Positions 15,706 through 24,508 of a DNA stretch of 36,207 bases are shown here, in pieces (within the stretch, counting starts at the first letter, position 1; the number at the start of each line of letters is the position of its first letter). The DNA is taken from positions 1-36,207 of the forward strand of contig CAWBCI010000062.1 in the NCBI GenBank assembly GCA_963787195.1. The letters run 5' to 3'. Below the pieces are notes generated by a model. That model saw only the letters and a program-made list of their open reading frames with translations. It made no database searches and had not been told where the DNA came from. Source of the DNA: CAWBCI01 sp963787195 (GTDB lineage: Bacteria > Bacteroidota > Bacteroidia > Bacteroidales > JAGOPY01). The position numbers were made by a program, and so were the translations under genes.

Positions 15706-17529
15706 ATGAATACATCCGTCAAAATACCTGAGCATCTGAAACTCATCTTAAAAACTCTTACGGCCAAACCCGGAGTTTATCAGTTCCTGGACAAGGATGC
15801 TAAGGTTATTTATGTAGGAAAGGCGAAAAGCCTGAAAAAAAGAGTTTCATCCTATTTTAAAAAAGATCAGGCCAATGGCAAGATCAGGGTATTGGTAAGG
15901 AAGATAGCCGATATACAGGTGATAGTTGTGGATACGGAGCTGGATGCTCTTTTGCTTGAAAATAATCTGATCAAAAAATATCAGCCCCGTTATAATATCC
16001 AGTTAAAAGATGACAAAACCTTTCCCTGGATATGTATAAAAAATGAGCCTTTCCCCAGGATATTTCCTACAAGGACTGTGGTGAATGACGGATCTGAATA
16101 TTTCGGTCCATATGCTTCGGTAAAAATGATGAATTCTTTACTGGAACTTATCCGCCAGCTTTATCCTTTAAGGACTTGCAGCTACAATCTGACTCAAAAA
16201 AATATTCAGGATGGAAAATTCAAGGTTTGCCTTGAATATCATATAGGAAATTGCAAAGGGCCTTGCGAGGGACTTCAGAGCAGTGAAGATTACGAGGAAT
16301 CGCTTAATGCTATCAGGACCTTAATTAAGGGAAATTTTATCAGGGTACTGAAAGAACTCAGGGTGAAAATGCAGGTATACGCCACTGCATTCGAATTTGA
16401 GAAGGCCCAGGTTGTTAAGGATAAGATTGAACAACTTGAAAAGTACCAGGCAAAATCGACTGTCGTGAATCCGAAAATTGAAGATGCCGATGTATTTTCT
16501 TTTATTGATGGAACAGATTCCTGTTTTATCAATTTCCTGAAAGTGATCAATGGGGCGATAGTTCAGTCGCACACGGTGGAATTACGTAAAAAGCTGGATG
16601 AAAGCAAGGAAGATCTCCTGGCATTTGCTATACTTGACATCCGGCAAAGGCTTCATAGTTTCGCCCCCGAACTTATACTTCCTTTCGAGGTCGACCTTGA
16701 AATTCCGGACCTGAGCATGACAGTTCCTAAAATAGGGGACAAGAAGCACCTGCTCGAACTTTCTGAGAGAAATGCCAAATACTACAGGCTTGACAAGGAG
16801 AAACAACTTGAGATGGTAGATCCGGAAAGGCATTCCAAACGGATCATGGAAAGGATGATGAAGGATTTGCGTATGAATGAACTACCAAGGCATATCGAAT
16901 GTTTTGACAATTCAAATATACAAGGAGCTTACCCCGTCGCAGCCATGGTTTATTTCACGAATACCAAGCCCGACAAAAAGGAATACCGTCATTATGATAT
17001 CAAAACGGTGGAAGGGCCGAATGATTTTGCATCCATGGAAGAAGTCATTTACCGCCGTTATAAGCGTTTGCTGGATGAGGAAAAGCCCCTTCCGCAATTG
17101 ATAGTGATCGACGGAGGGAAAGGGCAGTTAAGTTCGGCCCTGAAAAGTCTTGAAAAACTTGGACTGAGGGGTAAGATAAGCATTATTGGGATTGCCAAAA
17201 AGCTTGAAGAAATTTATTATCCCGGAGATAGTCTTCCAATGTATATCGACAAAAAGTCGGAAACATTAAAAATCTTGCAGCACTTGCGCGACGAGGCCCA
17301 CAGGTTCGGAATCACACATCACCGGAAAAAAAGGGAAAAAGGCACTATTAAGACCAGTCTGACGGAAATCAAAGGGATAGGGCCTGTACTATCCCAAAAA
17401 CTTCTTCAGGAATTCAAATCCCTGAAAAATATTCAGAATGCAAGCGAAGAAGAAATCTCTAAAATTGCTGGAAAATCCAAAGCTCTTCTCATCCTTGAAT
17501 ATTTCAGAAAAGCAAAAGCCGGGAAATGA
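15706..17529 (+). CDS. uvrC: Excinuclease ABC subunit C
   Basis: 607 residues, full length. UvrC makes both incisions in nucleotide excision repair after UvrAB loads damaged DNA. The N-terminal GIY-YIG nuclease is seen as PGVYQFLDKDAKVIYVGKAK (about 24-43) with LLLENNLIKKYQPRYN behind it. Four cysteines in C-X16-C-X7-C-X3-C (from LRTCSYN to CKGPCEG, about 157-186) match the Fe-S cluster ligands described for UvrC. A UVR motif (AFEFEKAQVVKDKIEQLEKY) follows. The RNase H-like C-terminal nuclease shows CFDNSNIQG, VIDGGKGQL and LRDEAHRFGI, and the tail carries helix-hairpin-helix repeats (IKGIGPVLSQKLL, ISKIAGKSKALLIL). Confidence 0.97.
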   Translation: MNTSVKIPEHLKLILKTLTAKPGVYQFLDKDAKVIYVGKAKSLKKRVSSYFKKDQANGKIRVLVRKIADIQVIVVDTELDALLLENNLIKKYQPRYNIQLKDDKTFPWICIKNEPFPRIFPTRTVVNDGSEYFGPYASVKMMNSLLELIRQLYPLRTCSYNLTQKNIQDGKFKVCLEYHIGNCKGPCEGLQSSEDYEESLNAIRTLIKGNFIRVLKELRVKMQVYATAFEFEKAQVVKDKIEQLEKYQAKSTVVNPKIEDADVFSFIDGTDSCFINFLKVINGAIVQSHTVELRKKLDESKEDLLAFAILDIRQRLHSFAPELILPFEVDLEIPDLSMTVPKIGDKKHLLELSERNAKYYRLDKEKQLEMVDPERHSKRIMERMMKDLRMNELPRHIECFDNSNIQGAYPVAAMVYFTNTKPDKKEYRHYDIKTVEGPNDFASMEEVIYRRYKRLLDEEKPLPQLIVIDGGKGQLSSALKSLEKLGLRGKISIIGIAKKLEEIYYPGDSLPMYIDKKSETLKILQHLRDEAHRFGITHHRKKREKGTIKTSLTEIKGIGPVLSQKLLQEFKSLKNIQNASEEEISKIAGKSKALLILEYFRKAKAGK

Positions 17530-17546
17530 GTCCATCTACCCGGCTT
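17516..17546. terminator. Hairpin between convergent uvrC and dodecin genes
   Basis: Stem AAGCCGGG (17516-17523) and CCCGGCTT (17539-17546), 8 bp perfect, loop 15 nt, overlapping the uvrC stop codon. On the minus strand it is followed by TTTTGCTTTTC, so it best serves the dodecin transcript; on the plus strand no T tract follows directly. Confidence 0.5.
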
Positions 17547-17569
17547 CGGAAACAGTTGAATTTTTGATT

Positions 17570-17779
17570 TCATTCATGAAACCTGAATGACACCCGCACT
17601 TTAGTGCGGTATGCCACAACTTTACCGGCTTCTATCTTTACATCTTGCTCTACGACCTCTGCAACCCGGAGATCTTCCAGGCTTTTTGCAGCCCTTTCAA
17701 TGGCAATCTTCGCGGCTTCTTCCCACGATTTTTCACTACTGCCAACTAATTCGATTACTTTATAAACGCTATCACTCAT
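17570..17779 (-). CDS. Dodecin family flavin-binding protein
   Basis: 69 residues, exactly the size class of dodecins (about 65-75). These small cytoplasmic proteins form hollow dodecamers that store flavin or protect against its photochemistry. Family features are SVYKVIELVGSSEKSWEEAA, with the tryptophan that stacks on the flavin, EVVEQDVKIEAGKVVAYRTK, and the closing beta strand VRVSFRFHE. It is a single gene, convergent with uvrC and divergent from the antiporter. A near-match TACCTTAG lies upstream on the minus strand but is too weak to call as a promoter. Confidence 0.93.
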   Translation of the reverse strand: MSDSVYKVIELVGSSEKSWEEAAKIAIERAAKSLEDLRVAEVVEQDVKIEAGKVVAYRTKVRVSFRFHE

Positions 17780-17894
17780 ATGCTTAAATTTTAAGATTTA
17801 AGTTCTAAGGTACAACAAAAGAGCAGGGAATTCAAATCCGAAAAATTCCTATCTTAGCTTGCGTTAAAGATATTTCACCCATAATATAAGCCTT

Positions 17895-19142
17895 ATGCTT
17901 GATCCTCTTTTAATTACCGGAATTATTCTTTTAGCGGGATTTATTTTCGGGGAATTAGCCTCCAAAATTTATTTACCAAAAGTAACCGGCTATTTGCTGG
18001 CAGGTATACTTCTAAATCCTAAGCTGTTTGACATCATTCCTCCGGATTATATCGGCAAGACAGATTTCATCACCAGGATAGCCCTTTCCTTCATTACATT
18101 TGCTGTAGGTGGTACACTTTTCCTTAAAACCCTTAAAGAATCAGGGAAAAGTATACTTACTATTACCGTATTTGAAGCAGAGATGGCTTTCATCGTGGTT
18201 ACTTTTGCCTTATTATTCCTGATGCCGCTGATCCTTCCGGGACTTAACATGACTTTCCCGGTTTTATTTGCCATTAGCCTTCTGCTGGGTTCCTTCGCCT
18301 CTCCTACCGATCCTTCCGCCACCCTTGCCATAGTCCATGAATATAAGGCAAAAGGCCCTGTGACAAATACCATTATGGGCGTTGCAGCTTTTGACGATAT
18401 CACCGGGATTATCAATTATACAATTGCAGTAATGATAGGACAGACCCTCATTATGGGAACAGAAGCCTCTGTTGGACTGACTGTATGGCACCTGGTGCTG
18501 AAAATTGGAGGGGCCATCCTGACAGGTGTCGTAATAGGCTACCTTTTTAACCTGGCAACGAAATGGTATAAAAAAGATGTTGAAGGAGGTTTTATAGTAA
18601 TAGTCTTCGGATTTCTGATCAGTTGTTACGGATTGTCAGAATACCTGAATTTTGACGCCCTGCTGAGTACCATGACCATGGGAATCTTCGTGGTGAATAC
18701 CAATATTAAACAGGAAAAGATCTTCAACATGCTGAGCCGTTACACCGATGAATTGATTTTTGTTCTTTTCTTTACCCTGAGCGGCATGCAGCTTAACTTT
18801 TCAACCCTTCTCAATTCCTTTGGCATCATATTGATTTTCATTTTATTCAGGACGATTGGAAAAGTCAGTGGCACCTGGATGGGAGCGAAAATCTCACATG
18901 CAATTCCGGTGGTCAAAAAATATACCGCAGGTGGCTTGCTACCACAGGGCGGAATTGTGATAGGCCTGGCACTTATACTTAAGTCAAAACCGGCATTTTC
19001 CCAGTATTCCGACATGATCATCAGCATCGTTATTGGGGCTACTGTTATCCATGAATTAGCCGGCCCTATTGCAAGCAGATATGCTCTTTTAAAGGCCCAT
19101 GAGACCAATAAAGACAAAACTGAACACGATGAGATTTATTAG
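17895..19142 (+). CDS. Cation/proton antiporter, CPA2 (Kef/NapA-type) membrane protein
   Basis: 415 residues with about 12-13 hydrophobic helices starting directly at the N-terminus (PLLITGIILLAGFIFGELAS). Family motifs include the GYLLAGILLNP segment, FASPTDPSATLAIVHEY, and the ion-binding aspartate pair at D167-D168 in AAFDDITGIINYTI, typical of electrogenic CPA2 exchangers. The end (RYALLKAHETNKDKTEHDEIY) is short, with no RCK/TrkA-N nucleotide-binding domain, so it resembles NapA-like Na+/H+ antiporters more than KefB/C. It probably exports Na+ (or K+) in exchange for H+ across the inner membrane; the ion cannot be decided from sequence alone. Monocistronic by context. Confidence 0.9.
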   Translation: MLDPLLITGIILLAGFIFGELASKIYLPKVTGYLLAGILLNPKLFDIIPPDYIGKTDFITRIALSFITFAVGGTLFLKTLKESGKSILTITVFEAEMAFIVVTFALLFLMPLILPGLNMTFPVLFAISLLLGSFASPTDPSATLAIVHEYKAKGPVTNTIMGVAAFDDITGIINYTIAVMIGQTLIMGTEASVGLTVWHLVLKIGGAILTGVVIGYLFNLATKWYKKDVEGGFIVIVFGFLISCYGLSEYLNFDALLSTMTMGIFVVNTNIKQEKIFNMLSRYTDELIFVLFFTLSGMQLNFSTLLNSFGIILIFILFRTIGKVSGTWMGAKISHAIPVVKKYTAGGLLPQGGIVIGLALILKSKPAFSQYSDMIISIVIGATVIHELAGPIASRYALLKAHETNKDKTEHDEIY

Positions 19143-19299
19143 AAAACAAAAAAACAGCCTTTCAATTCAAGCAGTATCCCCTTCAGCGCAGAACCTGAAA
19201 TAAACCTGAACTTAAGCAGCTAATTCCACTGAACTATACGGTCGCAATTTTGTTTCAGGTTTAATGGATATTAGCAGTTCATTTTCATATACAAGCAAT

Positions 19300-19315
19300 T
19301 AAATTTGTAAATTTG
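19300..19315 (+). promoter_or_regulatory. Tandem -7 elements of the suf operon promoter
   Basis: Two abutting copies of TAAATTTG (19300-19307 and 19308-19315), each a perfect TAnnTTTG, lie 44-60 bp upstream of sufB. A TTTTC stretch at 19282-19286 is a weak -33 candidate for the second. Either could set the start of the suf transcript. Confidence 0.55.
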
Positions 19316-19359
19316 CACTTCTATTTAGACTAAATTAATAGCTAAAAGAAACTACAGAA

Positions 19360-20805
19360 ATGGCAGAATCAAATGAATACCTGAATAAGTTAACAAAGAG
19401 CGAATATAAATACGGATTCGTTTCGGATATTGAAATGGATACCGCACCAAAAGGTCTCAGTGAAGATATTATCCGTTTTATTTCCACGAAAAAGAATGAA
19501 CCGGAATGGATGTTGGAATTCCGTCTGAAAGCATTCCGGCATTGGCTCACTATGAAAGAGCCCAAATGGGCCCATCTGAAATATCCTGAGATCAATTATC
19601 AGGATATTATTTACTATGCAGCTCCAAGAAAAAAAATAGGCCCCAGCAGCCTGGATGAAGTGGACCCGGATCTGCTGGAAACCTTCAATAAACTGGGGAT
19701 TTCCCTGGAAGAACAGAAAAGACTTAGCGGTGTGGCTGTTGATGCTGTGATCGACAGTGTTTCCGTCAAAACCACTTTTCAGGAAACCCTGAAAAAATAC
19801 GGAGTGATCTTCTGTTCCTTTAGTGAAGCCTTAAAAAATCATCCTGACCTTGTGAAGAAATACATGGCCAGCGTGGTCCCGTATACCGATAATTTTTATG
19901 CTACCCTGAATTCGGCAGTATTCAGCGATGGATCATTCTGTTATGTGCCAAAAGGAGTCAGATGTCCCATTGAATTATCCACCTACTTCAGGATCAATGC
20001 CGCGAATACCGGACAATTTGAGAGAACACTCATAATCGCTGATGAAGGCAGTTATGTGAGCTATATGGAAGGCTGCACGGCTCCTATGAGGGATGAAAAT
20101 CAGTTACATGCGGCCGTTGTTGAGATAATTGCCCTGGATAATGCCGAAGTCAAATATTCTACTGTTCAGAACTGGTACCCGGGCGACAAAAGCGGAAAAG
20201 GTGGAATTTACAATTTCGTTACCAAACGCGGGATGTGTAAAGGAATAAACTCCAAGATATCCTGGACCCAGGTGGAAACCGGCTCAGCTATAACCTGGAA
20301 ATATCCGAGCTGTATCCTGATGGGAGATAATTCCATCGGGGAATTCTATTCAGTGGCTGTAACAAACAACCGTCAGCAGGCCGATACAGGCAGTAAGATG
20401 ACCCATATCGGGAAGAATACACGCAGCACTATCATTTCGAAAGGTATTTCGGCCGGATTTAGCAATAATAGTTACCGGGGGCAGGTTAAAATGACCTCAA
20501 GGGCTGCCAATGCGAGGAACTTTTCACAGTGTGATTCATTGCTCCTGGGCAGTCAATGCGGGGCGCATACCTTCCCATACATTGATGTGGACAATAAAAC
20601 CGCCATCGTGGAACATGAAGCAACGACTTCCAAAATATCCGATGATCAGCTTTTCTATTGCAAACAGAGGGGAATCGATACTGAAAAAGCTATCAGCCTC
20701 ATCGTTAACGGATATGCTAAAGAAGTGCTGAACAAGCTTCCGATGGAATTTGCCATCGAAGCCCAAAAGCTGTTGTCAATATCGCTGGAAGGCAGTGTGG
20801 GCTAG
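19360..20805 (+). CDS. sufB: Fe-S cluster assembly scaffold protein SufB
   Basis: 481 residues, full length. SufB is the scaffold subunit of the cytoplasmic SufBC2D complex on which Fe-S clusters are built. Recognisable stretches are GFVSDIEMDTAPKGLSEDII at the N-terminus, YVPKGVRCPIELSTYFRIN, VSYMEGCTAPMRDENQLHAA, STVQNWYPGDKSGKGGIYNF and TKRGMCKGINSKISWTQVET, then the beta-helix core with GQVKMTSRAANARNFSQCDS and the C-terminal sufC-contact helices (KQRGIDTEKAISLIVNGYAK). First gene of sufBCDS, 47 bp before sufC, behind tandem -7 promoter elements. No SufR/IscR-like regulator gene is nearby. Confidence 0.97.
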   Translation: MAESNEYLNKLTKSEYKYGFVSDIEMDTAPKGLSEDIIRFISTKKNEPEWMLEFRLKAFRHWLTMKEPKWAHLKYPEINYQDIIYYAAPRKKIGPSSLDEVDPDLLETFNKLGISLEEQKRLSGVAVDAVIDSVSVKTTFQETLKKYGVIFCSFSEALKNHPDLVKKYMASVVPYTDNFYATLNSAVFSDGSFCYVPKGVRCPIELSTYFRINAANTGQFERTLIIADEGSYVSYMEGCTAPMRDENQLHAAVVEIIALDNAEVKYSTVQNWYPGDKSGKGGIYNFVTKRGMCKGINSKISWTQVETGSAITWKYPSCILMGDNSIGEFYSVAVTNNRQQADTGSKMTHIGKNTRSTIISKGISAGFSNNSYRGQVKMTSRAANARNFSQCDSLLLGSQCGAHTFPYIDVDNKTAIVEHEATTSKISDDQLFYCKQRGIDTEKAISLIVNGYAKEVLNKLPMEFAIEAQKLLSISLEGSVG

Positions 20806-20852
20806 TTTCTAAATAAACAAAAATCATTTTTCAATTTCATCTTATAATAATC

Positions 20853-21614
20853 ATGCTATTACAAATAAAAGACTTACACGTTGAGATTCAGGGAAAGGAA
20901 ATTATTCACGGATTGAATCTGGAAGTTTCAGCGGGGGAAGTACACGCTATTATGGGTCCTAACGGAACCGGAAAAAGTACCCTGGCCATGGCTATCGCTG
21001 GCAAGGAAGGATATGATGTAACATCCGGAGAAATCCTTTTCAACGGGAAAAATATACTGGAAATGCCACCGGAAGAACGGGCCCGTATGGGTATATTCCT
21101 GGGCTTCCAGTATCCTGTGGAAATTCCGGGGGTAAGCCTGACTAATTTTATGCGGACTGCACTGAATGAGATCAGGGAATATCGCGAACTACCTCCCCTT
21201 TCAGCTTCCGACTTCCTGAAAAAGATGGAAGAAAAAAAGAAACTGGTGGAAATACAATCCAAACTCACCAACCGTTCGGTAAATGAAGGCTTTTCAGGAG
21301 GCGAAAAAAAGAAGAACGAGATCTTCCAGATGGCTATGCTGGAACCCATCCTGGCTGTGCTGGACGAAACCGATTCAGGACTTGATATAGATGCCCTGAA
21401 AATAGTGGCCAATGGGGTGAATAAGCTCAGGTCACCGGAAAATGCTACCATTGTGATCACGCACTATCAGCGACTTTTGCAATATATTGTTCCTGATTTT
21501 GTACATGTGCTGTATAATGGGAAGATCGTTAAAACCGGAGGTAAAGAGCTGGCCTTGCTATTGGAAGAAAAAGGATACGACTGGATCAAGCAGGAATTGG
21601 AAATTGCCGGATAA
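20853..21614 (+). CDS. sufC: Fe-S cluster assembly ATPase SufC
   Basis: 253 residues, normal for SufC. It is a soluble ABC-type ATPase that drives conformational change in SufB-SufD. Walker A is GPNGTGKST at residues 35-43; the signature loop is NEGFSGGEKKKNEIFQMAML, where the KKKNE variant of the ABC signature is SufC-specific; Walker B is ILAVLDETDSGLDIDALKIV, with the D-loop merged; the switch histidine is in VITHYQRLL. Part of the sufBCDS operon, with sufD starting 62 bp downstream. Confidence 0.97.
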   Translation: MLLQIKDLHVEIQGKEIIHGLNLEVSAGEVHAIMGPNGTGKSTLAMAIAGKEGYDVTSGEILFNGKNILEMPPEERARMGIFLGFQYPVEIPGVSLTNFMRTALNEIREYRELPPLSASDFLKKMEEKKKLVEIQSKLTNRSVNEGFSGGEKKKNEIFQMAMLEPILAVLDETDSGLDIDALKIVANGVNKLRSPENATIVITHYQRLLQYIVPDFVHVLYNGKIVKTGGKELALLLEEKGYDWIKQELEIAG

Positions 21615-21664
21615 ATTCATTCTCCGGGCATCCCGGGAAAATGATTGTTTCAAAGCACATTATT

Positions 21665-21670
21665 GGAGGA
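21665..21670 (+). promoter_or_regulatory. Strong Shine-Dalgarno site deciding the sufD start
   Basis: GGAGGA lies 5 bp before the ATG at 21676. Strong Shine-Dalgarno sites are uncommon in Bacteroidota. It supports 21676 (MNTVIQNGSFKEKM) over an in-frame ATG at 21487 that would sit deep inside sufC. Confidence 0.6.
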
Positions 21671-21675
21671 TTAAA

Positions 21676-23004
21676 ATGAACACAGTTATTCAAAACGGAT
21701 CATTCAAAGAAAAAATGATTGCTTTATTTGAGGATAATGAGCAATATATTTCACAGAATGATACAAAATATATAAGTCAGGCCCGCTACGAGGGCTTTCA
21801 TAAGTTCAGGGAAATGGAACTTCCGGGCCGTAAGGATGAGACCTGGAAAAACACTAATCTGGCTCCTGCGTTAGCAAAGGAATATTACCAATACCTGCAG
21901 CAGGAGGAAGAAGGCGTGGATCTGGAAAAGGTTTTCACTTGCACCGTGCATAATTTCGAGACTGACCAGATCTCATTTCTGAACGGCTGGCACATCCGCA
22001 CCGATGAGGCCCTTAAAAAATTCCCGAACGGGGTTATTGCAGGTAGTCTCGCCGAGGCAATGCGGAAATATCCTGAACTGGTTGAAAAGCATTATGCGAA
22101 GTATGCAGAAAGCGGCAGGGATATTTTTATGGCCATGAACACGGCTTTTGCCCAGGATGGTATGTTTATTTATGTTCCGGATAATGTTGAGATCGTGAAA
22201 CCGATCCAGATGATCAGCATACTCAACCACTCCCGGAATCTGCTTGTACAAAACAGGAACCTGGTCATCCTTGGGAAGAACAGTAAGTTCACCCTGGTAC
22301 ATTGCGATGATTCAACCAATCACCAGGCCAGCTTCAATAATTCGGTTACGGAGATTTTCATGGATGAGAATTCGGAACTGGACCATTACAAGCTTCAAAA
22401 CCTGAACGACGATTCTACCCTTTTGAATTCGACCTGGTTTCATCAATCGGCCAACAGCCGCCTTACTACTTACGCCTTATCGCTTAACGGCGGTTTGATA
22501 AGAAATTTCAATCATGTGAAACTGAATGGCCGGGGTGCTTCAGCTAATGTTTACGGTCTTTATCTTTTGGATAAAAAACAACATGTCGATAACCGGGTAT
22601 TTGTTGACCATGCTGTTCCGGAATGTCAGAGTAATGAATTGTTCAAAGGCATACTGGATGATGAGTCGAGTGCGGTTTTCAATGGCCATATCCTGGTCCG
22701 GAAAGATGCGCAGAAGACCAATGCCTATCAAAACAATAAAAATATACTGCTCACCGATAAAGCCACTGCAAATGCACGTCCCTTCCTCGAAATATATGCC
22801 GATGATGTAAAATGCAGCCATGGAGCCACTGTTGGGCAACTCGATTCAGATGCGCTGTTTCTATATCCGTTCCCGTGGCATATGCATTGCCAGCGCCAGG
22901 CTTTTGCTGATGTACGCCTTTGCAGCGGAAGTTATCAACAAGATTTCGATCGGGCCTTTGCAGACCCGGATAGACGAGATGGTGAAACAGCGCCTGAGGG
23001 GTGA
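21676..23004 (+). CDS. sufD: Fe-S cluster assembly protein SufD, main part (frameshift near its 3' end)
   Basis: SufD partners SufB and SufC in cluster assembly and is thought to aid iron entry. The frame from ATG 21676 carries family features: YEGFHKFREMELPGRKDETW near 35-55, IYVPDNVEIVKPIQMISILN, SVTEIFMDENSELDHYKLQN-type core and the C-terminal signature VKCSHGATVGQLDSDALF. After this signature the frame runs into LYPFPWHMHCQRQ..., which is not SufD. The expected continuation YIRSRG...ARLLLMYAFA is found one base over. Removing the C at 22861 restores a 471-codon gene from 21676 to 23089. An in-frame ATG at 21487 is rejected because it overlaps sufC heavily. Confidence 0.92.
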   Translation: MNTVIQNGSFKEKMIALFEDNEQYISQNDTKYISQARYEGFHKFREMELPGRKDETWKNTNLAPALAKEYYQYLQQEEEGVDLEKVFTCTVHNFETDQISFLNGWHIRTDEALKKFPNGVIAGSLAEAMRKYPELVEKHYAKYAESGRDIFMAMNTAFAQDGMFIYVPDNVEIVKPIQMISILNHSRNLLVQNRNLVILGKNSKFTLVHCDDSTNHQASFNNSVTEIFMDENSELDHYKLQNLNDDSTLLNSTWFHQSANSRLTTYALSLNGGLIRNFNHVKLNGRGASANVYGLYLLDKKQHVDNRVFVDHAVPECQSNELFKGILDDESSAVFNGHILVRKDAQKTNAYQNNKNILLTDKATANARPFLEIYADDVKCSHGATVGQLDSDALFLYPFPWHMHCQRQAFADVRLCSGSYQQDFDRAFADPDRRDGETAPEG

Positions 23005-23089
23005 ACTTTCCATATGCGACCGTTGCGTTTTACATTGCAATAACCAGGAAAAAGAGATCACTTTCGATATTGACCTGAGCAAAATCTGA
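22862..23089 (+). CDS. sufD: SufD C-terminal part in the shifted frame
   Basis: Continues SufD as YIRSRGICIASARLLLMYAF, then INKISIGPLQTRIDEMVKQR, then LRGELSICDRC, ending VLHCNNQEKEITFDIDLSKI with stop at 23087-23089. The RSRG-x(5)-AR-xLL-x-AFA-x-E-V segment is the conserved end of SufD/SufB and is needed for contact with SufC. It has no start of its own, so it belongs to the upstream reading frame. The short Cys-containing tail after the usual SufD end is typical of some Bacteroidota SufD proteins as far as I can judge. Confidence 0.85.
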   Translation, partial: YIRSRGICIASARLLLMYAFAAEVINKISIGPLQTRIDEMVKQRLRGELSICDRCVLHCNNQEKEITFDIDLSKI

Positions 23090-23149
23090 TTTCCGGAAGA
23101 GGATAAAAAAATAAAGATATCCTGCTGATTCCGGGCGGCTAAAACTTAG

Positions 23150-23157
23150 TAATTTTG
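23150..23157 (+). promoter_or_regulatory. Possible internal -7 element before sufS
   Basis: TAATTTTG fits TAnnTTTG exactly, within the unusually long 165-bp sufD-sufS gap, 98 bp before the sufS GTG. No -33 box is evident. It could give sufS and the following glycoamylase gene a second start of transcription. Confidence 0.35.
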
Positions 23158-23254
23158 TCTTAATTTCCTTTCAGACATATTAAGAGGTGAAAGGATACTC
23201 AGATAGCGGTTTAGGTACAAAAGACCGAACATTAACGAACCAATATATATTAAA

Positions 23255-24475
23255 GTGAATTTCGACATTCATCAAATCCGGAAAGATTTTCCGATCCTGG
23301 AACAGACTGTGAACGGCAAGGCGCTTATCTACTTTGACAATGCAGCCACTACCCAGAAACCCCGGCAGGTCATCGACCGGGTATCCGCATATTACAAAAA
23401 AGAAAACGCAAATATCCACCGTGGGGTTCATTACCTGAGTATGAAAGCCACCGAGGCTTATGAAAATTCCCGGAAGTACATTCAACTTTTCCTGAATGCC
23501 GCGAAACCACAGGAAATCATTTTCACTAAAGGCACTACAGAATCTATTAACCTGGTTGCTAGTTCCTTCGGGAAGAAATTCATCCATCCGGGTGACGAAA
23601 TTCTGATCTCGGAAATGGAGCACCATTCGAATATAGTACCCTGGCAGCTCATGGCTGAAGACAGGGGCGCTATTATCCGCGTTATTCCTATCAACGAGGA
23701 AGGTGAAATCGAAATGAATGCCTATAAAAACATGCTGAATGAGAAGGTCAGGATAGTTGCAGTGACCCATGTTTCGAATGTCCTCGGTACCATCAATCCC
23801 GTGAAACGTATGATCGAAATGGCCCATGCACATGGGATTCCCGTATTGGTTGACGGAGCCCAGGCCATCCCTCATATGACTGTTGATGTACTGGACCTGA
23901 AATGTGATTTTTATGTCTTTTCAGGACATAAGAATTACGGTCCGATGGGTGTTGGGGTGCTTTACGGACAGGAACACCTGCTGGAACAATTACCCCCTTA
24001 CCAGGGTGGTGGTGAAATGGTAAACCAGGTTACTTTTGAAAGAACAACTTATAATGAGCTTCCCTTCAAATTTGAAGCCGGAACGCCCAATGTGGTTGGA
24101 GTTCTGGGGATGGAAACTGCCATTCGGTATATTGACGATCTGGACATCAAGAAAATCAGCCAATACGAAAGCGAACTGCTTGATTATGCAAGCGTTGAGA
24201 TGCTTAATATTGAAGGCCTGCGAATAATAGGTACTGCTGATAATAAAACCGCTGTCATCTCATTTTTATTGAAAGATATACACCCCTACGATGCGGGTAC
24301 TATTTTAGATAAACTCGGCGTCGCGGTCAGAACCGGTCATCACTGCGCCCAGCCGGTGATGGACAGGTTCAAGGTTCCAGGAACAATCAGGGCATCCTTT
24401 GCACTATATAATACCTCAGAAGAAATTGATCATTTTATAAGTGCCGTGAAACAGGTGAAAAAGATGCTGGGATAA
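23255..24475 (+). CDS. sufS: Cysteine desulfurase SufS
   Basis: 406 residues, starting at a GTG (MNFDIHQIRKDFPILEQTVN), the only start that fits the group II desulfurase N-terminus. It is a PLP enzyme that removes sulfur from cysteine to give alanine and a persulfide for cluster assembly. It shows YFDNAATTQKP (about 26-36), EMEHHSNIVPWQ, VDGAQAIPH, the PLP lysine K226 in FSGHKNYGPMGVGVLYG, and the catalytic cysteine C364 in RTGHHCAQPVM. SufE, its usual sulfur acceptor, is encoded about 9.6 kb away at 34100, on the far side of the glycan locus. Confidence 0.97.
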   Translation: MNFDIHQIRKDFPILEQTVNGKALIYFDNAATTQKPRQVIDRVSAYYKKENANIHRGVHYLSMKATEAYENSRKYIQLFLNAAKPQEIIFTKGTTESINLVASSFGKKFIHPGDEILISEMEHHSNIVPWQLMAEDRGAIIRVIPINEEGEIEMNAYKNMLNEKVRIVAVTHVSNVLGTINPVKRMIEMAHAHGIPVLVDGAQAIPHMTVDVLDLKCDFYVFSGHKNYGPMGVGVLYGQEHLLEQLPPYQGGGEMVNQVTFERTTYNELPFKFEAGTPNVVGVLGMETAIRYIDDLDIKKISQYESELLDYASVEMLNIEGLRIIGTADNKTAVISFLLKDIHPYDAGTILDKLGVAVRTGHHCAQPVMDRFKVPGTIRASFALYNTSEEIDHFISAVKQVKKMLG

Positions 24476-24508
24476 GACATCTGAAATACCTCATTAAAAT
24501 TCACCATC

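Noticed and set aside
15145..15735. Minus-strand ORF of 196 codons opposite the end of thiL
   Set aside because: Antisense to conserved ThiL motifs, with no promoter or protein signature.
21487..21675. Upstream ATG extending sufD into sufC
   Set aside because: The extension (MFLILYMCCIMGRS...) is out-of-frame sufC sequence; a GGAGGA site and the SufD N-terminus support 21676.
23180..23875. Minus-strand ORF of 231 codons across the start of sufS
   Set aside because: Lies antisense to well-conserved SufS coding sequence and has no recognisable domain; a mirror ORF.
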